NCBI GenBank assembly: GCA_937868765.1
Contig: CALMNL010000008.1
Span: 111,163 to 175,162, forward strand
Source of the DNA: an uncultured Desulfatitalea sp.
Lineage (GTDB): Bacteria > Desulfobacterota > Desulfobacteria > Desulfobacterales > Desulfosarcinaceae
Direction of reading: 5' to 3'
Length of the DNA stretch: 64,000 bases
Shown here in pieces: positions 45,159-55,231 of this stretch; within the stretch, counting starts at the first letter, position 1; the number at the start of each line of letters is the position of its first letter. The position numbers and the translations under genes were made by a program. Below the pieces are notes generated by a model. It ran no database searches and was not told the origin of the DNA. It was given only the letters and a program-made list of their open reading frames with translations.

Positions 45159-46739
45159 ATGAAAGTACTCGTGAGCGACAATCTGGGAGAAGTGGGCATT
45201 CAGATGTTCAAGGATGCGCCGGGTATCGAGGTGGATGTCAAGACCGGCCTCAAACCGGAGGAGCTCAAGGCGATCATCGGCGATTACGACGCTTTGGCCA
45301 TTCGCAGCAATACCAAGGTGACCGAGGAGATCCTCTCCGCCGCCACCAAGCTCAAGGTGGTTGCCCGGGCCGGCATCGGTCTTGACAACGTGGATATTCC
45401 GGCCGCCACCAAGCGCGGCGTGGTGGTGATGAACACCCCCACCGGCAATGTGATCACCACCGCCGAGCACGCCATTGCCATGATGCTGGCCCTGACCCGC
45501 AAGATCCCCGAAGGCACCGCTTCGCTCAAGGATGGCCGCTGGGAGAAAAAGAAGCTGGAAGGCCGCGAACTCTATCAAAAAACCCTGGGCGTGGTCGGCT
45601 ACGGCAAGATCGGCTCCATCGTGGCCGATCGGGGCCGGGGATTGCGCATGCGGGTGGTGATCTACGATCCGTTCGTACCGCCCGAAAAGATCCGGAACGA
45701 CGGCTATGAGGCCCTGAGCCTGCAGGAGCTGTTTAAACAAGCCGATTACATCACCGTGCACGTGCCCAAGATGAAGAACACGGCCAACCTGATCAACAAA
45801 GATGCCTTCGAAATGATGAAAAACGGCGTGATGGTGATCAACTGTGCCCGGGGCGGCATCGTCAACGAGGCCGACCTCTACGAAGCCATCAAGGCCGGGA
45901 AGGTGGCCGGTGCGGCCCTGGATGTATTCGAGACCGAACCGCCGGGAAAAATTCCGCTCCTGGAGCTGCCCCAGGTGATCGCCACCCCCCACCTGGGCGC
46001 CTCCACCAAGGAGGCCCAGAGCAACGTGGCCATCATGGCGGCGCAGCAGATCATCGACTACCTGACCAGCGGCACCATCGTCAACGCCGTCAACGTGCCG
46101 TCCGTCACCGGCGAAGCGTTGGAGAAAGTCGGCCCCTACATCAAGCTGGCCGAGCAGCTGGGGTTGCTGCAGGCCCAGTTGTGCAAGGGCGCGCCCAAAG
46201 AGGTGGTGGTGGAGTATTACGGCGATTTCAAGGGCATCGACCTGTCGCCGGTCACCACGGCCCTGCTCAAGGGCCTGCTCACACCCATGGTCAAGGAGGT
46301 GGTCAACTTCGTCAACGCCCATGTGATGGCCACCCAGCGTGGCATCAAGGTGACCGAGACCACCATCGGCAGCCATCCGGAGTATACCTATCTGATTACG
46401 GCCAAGGTGGTGACCACCGAGGGCGAAACGGTCGCGTCGGGAACGATCTTCGGCAAGCAGGATACCCGCGTCGTGCGCATCAACACCTTCCGCCTGGAGA
46501 TGATCCCCCTGGGGCACATGGCGCTGATCCACAACCTGGACATCCCGGGTTCCATCGGCGAGATCGGCACCACCCTGGGCAGTCATAAAATCAATATCGC
46601 CCGCATGCAGGTGGGACAGGAAGAAGGCGGCGAGCACAACATTATCTTCCTCTGCACCGACACCCCCATTCCCGAGCCGGTGCTGGAGGAGCTGCGCGCC
46701 CTGCGCACTGTCAAATCGGTGATCCCGTTGGAGTTCTAA
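45159..46739 (+). CDS. serA: D-3-phosphoglycerate dehydrogenase
   Basis: 526 residues from the ATG at 45159 (GAGGGG nine bases upstream), the usual size of the long form. NAD-binding domain with GVVGYGKIGSIVADRG and the INCARGGIVNEADL and TPHLGASTKEAQ motifs; then an intervening (ASB) domain and a C-terminal ACT domain (IPGSIGEIGTTLGSHKINIA), the site of serine feedback in this form. It starts the serine pathway. It is first in a long plus-strand housekeeping run. Confidence 0.97.
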   Translation: MKVLVSDNLGEVGIQMFKDAPGIEVDVKTGLKPEELKAIIGDYDALAIRSNTKVTEEILSAATKLKVVARAGIGLDNVDIPAATKRGVVVMNTPTGNVITTAEHAIAMMLALTRKIPEGTASLKDGRWEKKKLEGRELYQKTLGVVGYGKIGSIVADRGRGLRMRVVIYDPFVPPEKIRNDGYEALSLQELFKQADYITVHVPKMKNTANLINKDAFEMMKNGVMVINCARGGIVNEADLYEAIKAGKVAGAALDVFETEPPGKIPLLELPQVIATPHLGASTKEAQSNVAIMAAQQIIDYLTSGTIVNAVNVPSVTGEALEKVGPYIKLAEQLGLLQAQLCKGAPKEVVVEYYGDFKGIDLSPVTTALLKGLLTPMVKEVVNFVNAHVMATQRGIKVTETTIGSHPEYTYLITAKVVTTEGETVASGTIFGKQDTRVVRINTFRLEMIPLGHMALIHNLDIPGSIGEIGTTLGSHKINIARMQVGQEEGGEHNIIFLCTDTPIPEPVLEELRALRTVKSVIPLEF

Positions 46740-46817
46740 GTCCAGGCGGGCCGCCCCACCCCCCCCGGCGGTGGCGGCCCATCGGCACGAATGATTGCCT
46801 AAGCAGAGGAGAGGCGC

Positions 46818-47123
46818 ATGAGCGAAGAGAAAAAAGCCGATACGGGCGCCAAGGCCGATCGCCACAAGAGCTATCCCTTACCCAAGATCGATTTCTCCAC
46901 GTTTATCTTATCGATCAACTCTTCGGCCCTGGTGCAGCTCGGGCTCATTGAAGACCCGGCCTCGGGGCAAAAGACCAAAAATCTGGACCTGGCCAAGCAG
47001 ACCATCGATCTGCTGGCCATGCTCGAAGAGAAGACCCGTGGCAACCTGACGAGCGACGAAGAAAATATCCTCAAGAACCTGCTCTATGAGCTGCGCATGC
47101 TGTACGTCAAGGAGAAGGGCTAG
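46818..47123 (+). CDS. DUF1844 family protein
   Basis: 101 residues; AGAGGAG before the ATG. A conserved small soluble protein: charged N-terminus, PKIDFSTFILSINSSALVQLG, and a helical end QTIDLLAMLEEKTRGNLT then LKNLLYELRMLYV. The family is widespread in Desulfobacterota and Acidobacteria and has no assigned role. It lies two bases before ispE, so it is co-translated with an isoprenoid gene. Confidence 0.9.
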   Translation: MSEEKKADTGAKADRHKSYPLPKIDFSTFILSINSSALVQLGLIEDPASGQKTKNLDLAKQTIDLLAMLEEKTRGNLTSDEENILKNLLYELRMLYVKEKG

Positions 47124-47125
47124 GG

Positions 47126-48001
47126 TTGGCCAGTCCCTTCATCGAGCTGCTGGCGCCGGCCAAGATCAACCTGTGCCTGCATGTGCTCGGCCGACGGCCG
47201 GACGGATATCACGAGCTCTATTCCCTGATGTGTCCGGTGGCGCTTTACGATCGGTTGCGGTTGACACCGGGCGGTGACGTCGACCGGATCGCCTGCGATG
47301 CATCCCTGGTTCCCGCCGATGACACCAACCTGGCCCTCAAGGCCGCCAGGCTTTTCAAGGCCGCCTTGTCGGCTGAGGGCCACCGTTGCGTCGAAGGCGT
47401 CCACATTCACCTGGAAAAAATCATTCCCGCAGGCGCCGGACTGGGCGGCGGCAGCAGCGATGCCGCCGCCGTGCTCAAAGGGTTGAATGCCCATCACGGC
47501 CACCCCTTTGACCGCGAGCGGCTGTGTTCCCTGGCGCTGCGCCTGGGCGCCGACGTGCCATTTTTCATTGATGCCCGCCCGGCCATCGCCCGGGGCATCG
47601 GTGAACAATTGACTCCCTTCGAGGGACTTCCCCCGCTGTGGGCGGTTCTGGTCTATCCGGGCTTCGGGCTTTCCACGGCGCAAGTCTTCAAGGGACTCAA
47701 TTTGGGATTGACAAAATCGAAAAAAAAACTTAGGTACTTGCCCTTTAAAAATGGAAATTTCAGTGCGACCCACCACTTGCACAACGATCTGGAAGCAGGG
47801 GTGGGCGACCACTTTCCGGTCATCGAAAAAGTCAAGCGGGCGCTTCTGGAACAAGGCGCCATCGGTTCCATCATGACCGGCAGTGGCTCCGTCATATACG
47901 GACTTTTTGCCGATGAACTCGGCGCGACCAGGGCCAAAGCCGTGATGGACCTGGGGTTGATGCCTGGGCAGCGGAACTTCGTGGCCAGGCTGCTGGTTTG
48001 A
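47126..48001 (+). CDS. ispE: 4-diphosphocytidyl-2-C-methyl-D-erythritol kinase
   Basis: 291 residues. Start TTG at 47126, two bases past the DUF1844 stop, giving the normal family N-terminus FIELLAPAKINLCLHVLGRR. GHMP-kinase ATP loop PAGAGLGGGSSDAAAVLKG and the late MTGSGSVIYGLF are present. It phosphorylates CDP-methylerythritol in the non-mevalonate isoprenoid pathway. It is followed by tRNA-Gln and prs, an order seen in many Desulfobacterota. Confidence 0.96.
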   Translation: MASPFIELLAPAKINLCLHVLGRRPDGYHELYSLMCPVALYDRLRLTPGGDVDRIACDASLVPADDTNLALKAARLFKAALSAEGHRCVEGVHIHLEKIIPAGAGLGGGSSDAAAVLKGLNAHHGHPFDRERLCSLALRLGADVPFFIDARPAIARGIGEQLTPFEGLPPLWAVLVYPGFGLSTAQVFKGLNLGLTKSKKKLRYLPFKNGNFSATHHLHNDLEAGVGDHFPVIEKVKRALLEQGAIGSIMTGSGSVIYGLFADELGATRAKAVMDLGLMPGQRNFVARLLV

Positions 48002-48046
48002 GTCTCGAAGGTTGATTATCGTACTGGAGTTCATGGATATTTTTGC

Positions 48047-48122
48047 TGGGGCGTCGTCAAGCGGCTAAGACACAGGATTTTGGTTCCTGCATCCGGAGGT
48101 TCGAATCCTCCCGCCCCAGCCA
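48047..48122 (+). tRNA. tRNA-Gln (anticodon TTG)
   Basis: 76 nt with CCA encoded. Acceptor TGGGGCG/CGCCCCA, D arm GTC/GAC, anticodon stem CAGGA/TCCTG with loop TTTTGGT (anticodon TTG, codon CAA), T arm GGAGG/CCTCC with TTCGAAT. It lies between ispE and prs, probably inside the same transcript. Confidence 0.97.
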
Positions 48123-48180
48123 CTTTATGGCCGCGCGCCATCGAATGGATACCAGCGCCGGCAAGGGGGCATGACACGCC

Positions 48181-49134
48181 GTGGCAAGCAGAACACTCAA
48201 CGATTTCTGGATCTTCTCCGGGAACTCCAACACTTCACTGTCAAAGAAGATTTGTGAGTATCTGAAAATGCCCCTGGGCGGGGCCAAAGTGACCACCTTC
48301 AGCGACGGCGAGATCCAGATCGAAATCGAAGACAACGTCCGCACCAAAGACGTCTTCATCATTCAATCCACCTGCAACCCCGTTAGCCACCATCTGATGG
48401 AACTGCTGCTGATGATCGATGCCATGAAGCGCGCATCGGCCAGCCGCATCACGGCCGTTATCCCTTACTACGGCTACGCCCGACAGGATAAGAAGGTCGC
48501 GCCCCGGGTTCCCATCAGCGCCAAGCTGGTGGCCGACCTGATCACCACCGCCGGCGCCAACCGGATCATCACCATGGACCTGCACGCCGGCCAGATTCAG
48601 GGCTTCTTCAACATTCCGGTGGACAATCTTTTTGCCGCGCCGGTGATCCTGCGGTACATCCGCAAGAATTTCACCAACGATATCGTAGTGGTGTCGCCCG
48701 ATGCCGGCGGTGTGGAGCGGGCCCGGGCATTCGCCAAGCGTCTGGATGCCAACCTGGCCATCGTGGACAAACGCCGTTCGGCGCCCAACGAAGCCAAGGC
48801 CATGGCCGTCATCGGCAATGTGAAGGACAAGACCGCCATCATTCTGGATGACATGGTGGATACGGCCGGCACCCTGACCGAAGCCGCGGGGGTGCTGCTC
48901 AAAAACGGCGCCTCGGAAGTGCACGCCTGCTGCGCCCATCCCGTACTTTCCGGACCGGCCATCGGCCGCATCCAGCAATCGCAACTGAAAAGCCTTATGG
49001 TCACCGATACCATTCCGCTCACCGCGGAAGCCGCCGCCTGCGACAAGATCAAGATGCTCTCCATTGCCGAACTGGTGGGCGAAGCCATCATTCGTAGCAA
49101 TCGGGGAGATTCGGTGACCTCTTTGTTCGTCTAA
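48181..49134 (+). CDS. prs: ribose-phosphate pyrophosphokinase
   Basis: 317 residues; the start is GTG at 48181. Class I PRPP synthetase: [13 protein letters not shown], the flexible loop YGYARQDKK, the PRPP-binding [11 protein letters not shown] and [14 protein letters not shown] motifs. It makes PRPP for nucleotide, His and Trp synthesis. It sits in the conserved block ispE-tRNA-Gln-prs-rplY-pth. Confidence 0.97.
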   Translation: MASRTLNDFWIFSGNSNTSLSKKICEYLKMPLGGAKVTTFSDGEIQIEIEDNVRTKDVFIIQSTCNPVSHHLMELLLMIDAMKRASASRITAVIPYYGYARQDKKVAPRVPISAKLVADLITTAGANRIITMDLHAGQIQGFFNIPVDNLFAAPVILRYIRKNFTNDIVVVSPDAGGVERARAFAKRLDANLAIVDKRRSAPNEAKAMAVIGNVKDKTAIILDDMVDTAGTLTEAAGVLLKNGASEVHACCAHPVLSGPAIGRIQQSQLKSLMVTDTIPLTAEAAACDKIKMLSIAELVGEAIIRSNRGDSVTSLFV

Positions 49135-49166
49135 CGCCATTTTTTGTTTTGAAGGAGGATGTTTCT

Positions 49167-49814
49167 TTGGAAACCATCGCGTTAAAAGCTGAAACTCGCA
49201 AGACCAAGGGGAACAGCCCGGCCCGCGCCCTGCGCCGGGAGGGAATGGTGCCGGCGATCCTGTACGGCCCCAGAACCGAGCCGAGCATGCTCACCCTGAA
49301 GGCCTACGATCTGGAGCTCGTCATGAAAAAGGGCGGTCTGGGACGTACCGTCTTTAGCCTGGTCGTCGACGAAGGCACCACTTCCCGACCGGTGATGATC
49401 AAAGAGATGCAACGCCATCCATTGAACAAAGCGGTGCTGCACGTGGACCTCTACGAGGTTTCCATGGATCGCAAGATCCGGGTGCGGGTGCCGGTCATTG
49501 TCACCGGAAAAGCCGTGGGCGTGGAGAACGGCGGCGTGCTGCAGATCATCCGGCGCGAGCTGGAAGTCTACTGCCTGCCCAACGAGATCCCGGACAATGT
49601 CACCATCGACGTGACCAGCCTGGATATCGGCAATGCAGTGCATGTGGAAGATATCTCTCTGCCCGGCAATGTGGAAATACCCCATGAAACCAACTTCACC
49701 GTTCTGACGGTTTCGGCCACGCGCCGTGAAATGGAGGCCGGTGCCGAGGCTGCGGAAGGTGAGGCTGCGACGGCTGAAGGCGAAGCCAAGAAAGAAGAAA
49801 CCACCCAAGCGTAG
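49167..49814 (+). CDS. rplY: 50S ribosomal protein L25/general stress protein Ctc
   Basis: 215 residues. Start TTG at 49167, eight bases after AAGGAGG; the frame is open to 49149 but that would overlap the ribosome binding site. An L25 domain (~1-95, with ARALRREGMVPAILYG) binds 5S rRNA, followed by the long-form C-terminal TL5/Ctc domain and an Ala/Glu-rich tail. The gene often pairs with pth, as here. Confidence 0.95.
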   Translation: METIALKAETRKTKGNSPARALRREGMVPAILYGPRTEPSMLTLKAYDLELVMKKGGLGRTVFSLVVDEGTTSRPVMIKEMQRHPLNKAVLHVDLYEVSMDRKIRVRVPVIVTGKAVGVENGGVLQIIRRELEVYCLPNEIPDNVTIDVTSLDIGNAVHVEDISLPGNVEIPHETNFTVLTVSATRREMEAGAEAAEGEAATAEGEAKKEETTQA

Positions 49815-49852
49815 CGGGTTTGCGCCCCTCGCCGGAGAATTGATGGCAGCCG

Positions 49853-50449
49853 ATGCCGGAACGAAGTGTGCACCTGGTGGCCGGACTTGGCAATCCGGGA
49901 GCGGAGTATGCACAAACGCGCCACAATGCCGGCTTTATGGTCTTGGATCGGTTGGCTGCGGACCATGGGATCGACGTTCAGCGGCGTAAATTCGAGGTTC
50001 TGTTCGGCCGCGGGCGCATTAAAGGGGTGGAGGTCGTGCTGGCCAAGCCCCAGGCTTACATGAACCGCAGCGGACCGCCGCTGCGCCAGTTGGCCGAGTT
50101 TTTTAGAATTCAATCCGAAGCAATGGTCGTTGTCCACGATGACATCGACTTGGCTTTTCAAAGATTAAAAATCAAAGAGAAAGGGGGCGATGGCGGACAC
50201 AAGGGAATAAGATCGATCATCGATGCCTTTGGAGGAGGGCACTTCGCCCGGGTCCGACTGGGAGTCGGACGCTCCGTAAAGGGTGTGCCGGTCGTGGATC
50301 ATGTGCTCAGCACCTTCGGACGCGACGAACAAACCGGCCTTGAAGAACTTCTCCAACGCGCCTGCGATGCGATCACGATGATTTTGTGCACGGGTATCAC
50401 AGAAGCCATGAACCGATTCAACCAAGATCCAAGCAAACTTTTAAAGTAG
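49853..50449 (+). CDS. pth: peptidyl-tRNA hydrolase
   Basis: 198 residues. [20 protein letters not shown] carries the catalytic His (~25 residues in), with [10 protein letters not shown] and the substrate loop [12 protein letters not shown]. It recycles peptidyl-tRNA dropped from ribosomes and is essential. It lies ~40 bases after rplY and 10 bases before hppA, so hppA may be in the same transcript. Confidence 0.97.
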   Translation: MPERSVHLVAGLGNPGAEYAQTRHNAGFMVLDRLAADHGIDVQRRKFEVLFGRGRIKGVEVVLAKPQAYMNRSGPPLRQLAEFFRIQSEAMVVVHDDIDLAFQRLKIKEKGGDGGHKGIRSIIDAFGGGHFARVRLGVGRSVKGVPVVDHVLSTFGRDEQTGLEELLQRACDAITMILCTGITEAMNRFNQDPSKLLK

Positions 50450-50459
50450 GGAGGAGAGA

Positions 50460-52478
50460 ATGGACGTTGCAATGAAGAATATTCCGCTCATTTGTACGTT
50501 AGTCGGCGTCGCCGGCGTGCTCTTTTCGATCATCCTGGCCACCGTCGTCAAAGGTGCGCCTGCTGGAAATGAAAAGATGCAGAAGATCGCCAATGCCATC
50601 CGGGAAGGCGCCATCGCCTACCTCAATCGCCAGATGAAAAGCATGGGCATCGCCGGCCTGATCATCTTCATCGTGATCTTCGCCACCATGGGCGCCAAGA
50701 CCGCCATCGGCTTCCTCGTCGGCGCCGTGGCTTCTTTCTGCGCCGGTTATATCGGCATGCGCGTTTCGGTCATCGCCAACGTGCGTACCGCCGAAGCCGC
50801 GAAGAAGGGCCTGGCCGCCGGTTTGGCCATGGCTTTCAAGGGCGGCTCGGTGACCGGTATGATCGTGGCCGGCCTGGCCCTGACCGCTGTGGGTGGTTAC
50901 TACACCGCTACCCATGACGTCACCGCCCTGGTCGCCCTGGGCTTCGGCGGCAGCTTGATCTCCATCTTCGCCCGGTTGGGCGGCGGTATCTTCACCAAGG
51001 GTGCCGACGTCGGCGCCGACCTGGTGGGCAAGGTCGAAGCCGGTATTCCCGAAGACGACCCCCGCAACCCGGCCACCATCGCCGACAACGTCGGCGACAA
51101 CGTGGGTGACTGCGCCGGCATGGCCGCCGACCTGTTCGAGACCTACGCCGTGACCGCCGTGGCCGCCATGCTGATCGGCCACCTGATGTTCCCCAAAATT
51201 CCCATGGCCACCGAGTTCCCCCTGATCCTGGGCGCCATCTCCATCATCGCCTCGATCATCGCGATCTTCTTCGTCCGCCTCGGCAAGAGCGAGTACATCA
51301 TGGGCGCTCTGTACAAAGGCATGTTCGGCGCGGCCGTGATCGCGGCCGTCGCCTTCTACTATGCCTGCAGCAAGTACATGACCGGCCTGGGTGAAATTTC
51401 CGCCATGAACATCTACTACTGCACCCTGATCGGCCTGATCCTGACCGTCGTCATCGTCATCATCACCGAGTTCTACACCGGCAAATACAGCCCCGTGAAG
51501 GGCATTGCCGAAGCCTCCACCACCGGCCATGGCACCAACATCATCGCCGGTCTGGCCGTTTCCATGCAGTCGACCGCTGCGCCGGTCCTCGTCATCTGCC
51601 TGGCCATCTTCCTGGCCTACGACTTCGGCGGGCTCTACGGCATCGCCATGGCCGCCATGTCCATGCTCTCCATGACCGGTATGGTCATCGCCATCGACGC
51701 CTACGGCCCCATCACCGACAATGCCGGTGGTATCGCCGAGATGGCTGAGATGGATGAGAGCGTGCGTGCCGTCACCGATCCGCTGGATGCGGTGGGCAAC
51801 ACCACCAAGGCCGTCACCAAGGGTTACGCCATCGGCTCCGCCGGTCTGGCCGCCCTGGTGCTCTTCGGCGCCTACGTGGAAGAGTTCGCCCTGCGGGGCG
51901 GCGAGAAGGCCGCTGAGGCCATCAAATTCGACCTGTCCGACGTGAACGTCATCATCGGTCTGTTCATCGGCGGTCTGCTGCCCTACCTGTTCGCCTCCAT
52001 CGCCATGAAGGCCGTCGGCAATGCCGGTGGCGCGGTGGTGGACGAAGTACGTCGTCAGTTCCGCGAAATCCCGGGCATCATGGAAGGCACCAGCAAGCCC
52101 GATTACGGCGCCTGCGTCGACATCGTCACCAAGTTCGCCCTCAAAGAGATGGTGGTTCCGGCGCTGCTGCCCGTTGTGGCTCCGCTGCTCGTGGGCTTCA
52201 TCCTGGGCAAAGTGGCCCTGGGCGGTCTGCTGATCGGCTCCATCGTCACCGGCGTGTTCGTGGCCATCTCCATGACCACCGGCGGCGCGGCCTGGGACAA
52301 TGCCAAGAAATACATCGAAGACGGCCACCTGGGCGGCAAGGGCAGCGATGCCCACAAAGCGGCTGTTACCGGCGACACCGTCGGCGACCCGTACAAAGAC
52401 ACTGCCGGCCCGGCGGTCAACCCCATGATCAAGATCCTCAACGTGGTGGCCTTGCTCATGGTTCCGTTCCTGATGTAA
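50460..52478 (+). CDS. hppA: membrane-bound proton-pumping pyrophosphatase
   Basis: 672 residues; GGGAGGAG before the ATG. About 15-16 membrane helices with the pyrophosphate site [20 protein letters not shown] then [19 protein letters not shown]. The segment [16 protein letters not shown] has Lys and Thr at the positions that mark K+-independent pumps (K+-dependent forms have Ala and Gly). It couples hydrolysis of pyrophosphate to proton export, saving energy in organisms that use CoA ligases. Its position between pth and carD is noteworthy. A strong terminator follows. Confidence 0.97.
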   Translation: MDVAMKNIPLICTLVGVAGVLFSIILATVVKGAPAGNEKMQKIANAIREGAIAYLNRQMKSMGIAGLIIFIVIFATMGAKTAIGFLVGAVASFCAGYIGMRVSVIANVRTAEAAKKGLAAGLAMAFKGGSVTGMIVAGLALTAVGGYYTATHDVTALVALGFGGSLISIFARLGGGIFTKGADVGADLVGKVEAGIPEDDPRNPATIADNVGDNVGDCAGMAADLFETYAVTAVAAMLIGHLMFPKIPMATEFPLILGAISIIASIIAIFFVRLGKSEYIMGALYKGMFGAAVIAAVAFYYACSKYMTGLGEISAMNIYYCTLIGLILTVVIVIITEFYTGKYSPVKGIAEASTTGHGTNIIAGLAVSMQSTAAPVLVICLAIFLAYDFGGLYGIAMAAMSMLSMTGMVIAIDAYGPITDNAGGIAEMAEMDESVRAVTDPLDAVGNTTKAVTKGYAIGSAGLAALVLFGAYVEEFALRGGEKAAEAIKFDLSDVNVIIGLFIGGLLPYLFASIAMKAVGNAGGAVVDEVRRQFREIPGIMEGTSKPDYGACVDIVTKFALKEMVVPALLPVVAPLLVGFILGKVALGGLLIGSIVTGVFVAISMTTGGAAWDNAKKYIEDGHLGGKGSDAHKAAVTGDTVGDPYKDTAGPAVNPMIKILNVVALLMVPFLM

Positions 52479-52515
52479 CCGCAGCAAACGCCTGCATTTC
52501 AGGCGCACGATCCTC

Positions 52516-52550
52516 AAGGATCGGCTCCCCATGGGGGCCGATCCTTTTTT
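52516..52550 (+). terminator. intrinsic terminator after hppA
   Basis: AAGGATCGGC/GCCGATCCTT with an inner CCCCATGGGG palindrome and a T run. Confidence 0.9.
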
Positions 52551-52632
52551 GTTGCAAGCAACCAGCGGGAATGGTATGTTTAGCACCTATTCCGGCGCTT
52601 CAGGTGCCGTCAACAGCTTACTTGGAACCCTT

Positions 52633-53181
52633 ATGGCCAAATCCTCCGAAGAAAAGCCCACGCCTCCCAAAAGCAAGTCCGCCCGCTTCAAAGTGGGTGA
52701 CCTGGCCGTTTATCCGGCCCATGGCGTCGGGCGCATCGAAGCCATCGAAACCCGCGTGGTCAATGGGGAAAAGCATGACTTCTACATCATGAAGATCCTG
52801 GAAAACAACATGGTCATCATGATCCCCACCTGGAACGTCGAGTCGGTGGGGCTGCGGGATGTGATCGGCGAAAAAGAGATCCCCAAGATCATGGATGTGA
52901 TCAAGGCCAAGCGTGATCTGGCCATCGACAACCAGACCTGGAACCGGCGCTACCGGGAATACATGGACAAGATCAAAACCGGATCGCTTTTCGAAGTCGC
53001 CGAAGTGTTCCGCGACCTGTCGCTGCTCAAGATGAACAAGGATCTTTCCTTCGGTGAGCGCAAACTCTATGACACGGCCCACACCCTGCTGATCAAAGAG
53101 CTCTCCACCGCCAAGAAGATCGATGAGAAAAAGGTAATTTCCGAAATCGAAGCCCTTTTTGCCGTCGGCACCGAAAAATAG
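52633..53181 (+). CDS. CarD-family transcriptional regulator
   Basis: 182 residues from the ATG at 52633; in-frame sequence to 52531 lies in the hppA terminator and is not part of it. The N-terminal RNA-polymerase interaction domain reads FKVGDLAVYPAHGVGRIEAIE; the helical DNA-contacting C-terminal domain has RRYREYMDKIKTGSLFEVAEV. CarD/CdnL proteins stabilise open promoter complexes, notably at rRNA promoters. rluD follows 17 bases downstream. Confidence 0.95.
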   Translation: MAKSSEEKPTPPKSKSARFKVGDLAVYPAHGVGRIEAIETRVVNGEKHDFYIMKILENNMVIMIPTWNVESVGLRDVIGEKEIPKIMDVIKAKRDLAIDNQTWNRRYREYMDKIKTGSLFEVAEVFRDLSLLKMNKDLSFGERKLYDTAHTLLIKELSTAKKIDEKKVISEIEALFAVGTEK

Positions 53182-53198
53182 CCGCTTCACACCTTCCA

Positions 53199-54179
53199 GT
53201 GAGCGCCGCCCAATTGGATGTCTTCAACCTGACCGTTGCCCCCGACGATGCGGGTATCCGCCTGGATGTTTTTCTGTCGCGCCGCCTGCCGGATTGTTCC
53301 CGTTCGCATGCCGCGCAACTCATCGAACAGGATCGCGTGCACGTGGATGGGATGGTGCGCAAAGTCGGCTATCGGCTCAAAGCCGGGGAACGCATCCAGG
53401 TAACCGTGCCGCCGCCGTCGCCGGTGCAGGTGATGCCGGAGCCGATTCCTTTTACCATTGTATACGAAGACGCCAGTCTCATCGTGGTGGACAAGCCTGC
53501 CGGTCTGGTGGTACACCCGGCGGCCGGACATGCCTCCGGTACCCTGGTCAATGGCTTGCTGCACCACTGCCGGGACCTGGAGGGAATCGGGGGCGAGCGA
53601 CGACCGGGCATTGTCCATCGCCTGGACAAGGATACCTCCGGCCTGCTCGTGGTGGCTAAAAACGATCGGGTGCACCAGCACCTCTCCCGACAGTTCAAGG
53701 CCCGCCAGGTTCATAAAATCTATCTGGCGCTGGTATGGGGCACGCCGAGCGAAGAGAGCGGCCGCATCGACCGGCCGGTAGGGCGCCATGCCGTGGAGCG
53801 CAAGCGCATGGCCGTGGTGGCTTTCGGCGGAAGGGAGGCCCTCACCTTCTGGCGGGTTGCGGAACGGCTGCCCGGCGCCACCCTGCTCTCCGTGGAGCTC
53901 AAAACCGGCCGTACCCATCAAATCCGCGTCCATTTCCAATCCATCGGCCACCCCCTGGTGGGCGATCCGGTCTACGGTCGGAGCAGTCGGCCCAAACTAG
54001 CTAAAAACGCCGCCGACCCGGTTTTCCATCTGATTCGGGCCCGGCGTCAGATGCTGCACGCTGCGCAGCTCTCTTTCATCCACCCGGACAATGGGCAGCC
54101 GCTCTCTTTCGAAGCACCCCTTCCTGCGGATATGGCGGCCCTCTTGGGAGACTTGCGTGCTGCGTTTCTCCCGGCCTGA
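53199..54179 (+). CDS. rluD: RluD-type 23S rRNA pseudouridine synthase
   Basis: 326 residues; GTG start 17 bases after carD. N-terminal S4 RNA-binding domain (RLDVFLSRRLPDCSRSHAAQ) and the RluA-family catalytic core with HRLDKDTSGLLVVAKN, whose Asp attacks the uridine, then KTGRTHQIRVHFQSIGHPLV. RluD modifies helix 69 of 23S rRNA. The RluC/RluD split cannot be settled fully by eye; length and S4 domain favour RluD. Confidence 0.93.
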   Translation: MSAAQLDVFNLTVAPDDAGIRLDVFLSRRLPDCSRSHAAQLIEQDRVHVDGMVRKVGYRLKAGERIQVTVPPPSPVQVMPEPIPFTIVYEDASLIVVDKPAGLVVHPAAGHASGTLVNGLLHHCRDLEGIGGERRPGIVHRLDKDTSGLLVVAKNDRVHQHLSRQFKARQVHKIYLALVWGTPSEESGRIDRPVGRHAVERKRMAVVAFGGREALTFWRVAERLPGATLLSVELKTGRTHQIRVHFQSIGHPLVGDPVYGRSSRPKLAKNAADPVFHLIRARRQMLHAAQLSFIHPDNGQPLSFEAPLPADMAALLGDLRAAFLPA

Positions 54180-54268
54180 CCGGCACGGTCTTGGATTCAA
54201 AACCCTGGCTTGACGGATAGGACCCAATTGATTAGCATCCAGCACATGACAATAACAGGAGGATGCCC

Positions 54269-55216
54269 ATGAAAAGATCTCTGCGCTTTGCTCTGATCGG
54301 GATGTTGCTGTTGGCACTGGCCGGGCCGGTGCAGGCAGCCGAAACCCAATTGATCCTGGCTACCGGCGGCACGGCCGGTACCTACTATCCGTTCGGCGGC
54401 GCCATGGCCCGTATCTGGAACACCAAAATTCCGGGCATGAACGTGACCGCCCAGACCACCGGCGCTTCGGCCGAAAACGTACGTCTGATCAATAAGAAGG
54501 AGGTTGAACTGGCTTTGGTCCAGAGCGATACCCTGGATTTCGCCTACAACGCCAAGGAAGCTTTCAAGGAGAAGCTGACCGGCATGCAGGCTGTGGCCGT
54601 GCTCTACCCAGAGATCATCCAGGTGGTGGTGGCTGCCGACAGCCCGGTGAAATCCTTCGCCGACCTGAAGGGTTTGAAGGTAGGCGTAGGCGCCCCGGGC
54701 AGCGGCACCGAAGCCAATTTCCGACAGTTGCTGGATGTCTATGGGATGAGCAAGGAAGACCTCAAGGCCAACTACCTCTCTTTCTCCGAAAGTGCCGAAC
54801 AGTTCAAGGATAAGCACATCGACGCCTTTATCGTCACGGCCGGCCTGCCCAATGCGGCGATTCTGGACATCAGCACCCAGAACAACATCCGGCTGCTCAA
54901 TATCGCCCCCGATATGGTGGAAAAGCTGTCGGCCCGCTATCCATTTCTCTCCGCGGCCACCGTTCCGGCCAGCACTTACAAGGGCTTGAATGCGGATGTC
55001 AAAACCGTGGCGGTCAATGCCGTGCTGATTGCTTCCAGCCAGCTGAACGCGAATGTGGTCTACCAGCTGACCAAAGCTCTCTTCGAGAATCAGAAAGAGC
55101 TGGCCGAAGCTCATGCCAAGGGGGCCGAGCTTACGCTGCAGACGGCGGTCAAGGGTGTATCCATTCCCTTCCATCCCGGCGCGGTGAAGTACTACAAAGA
55201 GAAGAAAGCGATGTAG
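54269..55216 (+). CDS. TAXI-family TRAP transporter solute-binding protein
   Basis: 315 residues from the ATG at 54269, six bases after AGGAGG (an ATG at 54263 is in the spacer). Signal peptide MKRSLRFALIGMLLLALAGP ending VQAAE. The mature start LILATGGTAGTYYPFGGAMA is the TAXI signature; GAPGSGTEANFRQLLDVYG is the ligand-cleft region. TAXI proteins deliver organic acids, often dicarboxylates or amino acids, to a fused TRAP permease. A DUF1850 protein and that permease follow. Confidence 0.96.
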   Translation: MKRSLRFALIGMLLLALAGPVQAAETQLILATGGTAGTYYPFGGAMARIWNTKIPGMNVTAQTTGASAENVRLINKKEVELALVQSDTLDFAYNAKEAFKEKLTGMQAVAVLYPEIIQVVVAADSPVKSFADLKGLKVGVGAPGSGTEANFRQLLDVYGMSKEDLKANYLSFSESAEQFKDKHIDAFIVTAGLPNAAILDISTQNNIRLLNIAPDMVEKLSARYPFLSAATVPASTYKGLNADVKTVAVNAVLIASSQLNANVVYQLTKALFENQKELAEAHAKGAELTLQTAVKGVSIPFHPGAVKYYKEKKAM

Positions 55217-55231
55217 GCGAAGCGGGGCGCT

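Noticed and set aside
50499..52586. Long minus-strand frame opposite hppA
   Set aside because: Antisense shadow rich in Asp, His and Gly with no recognisable domain.
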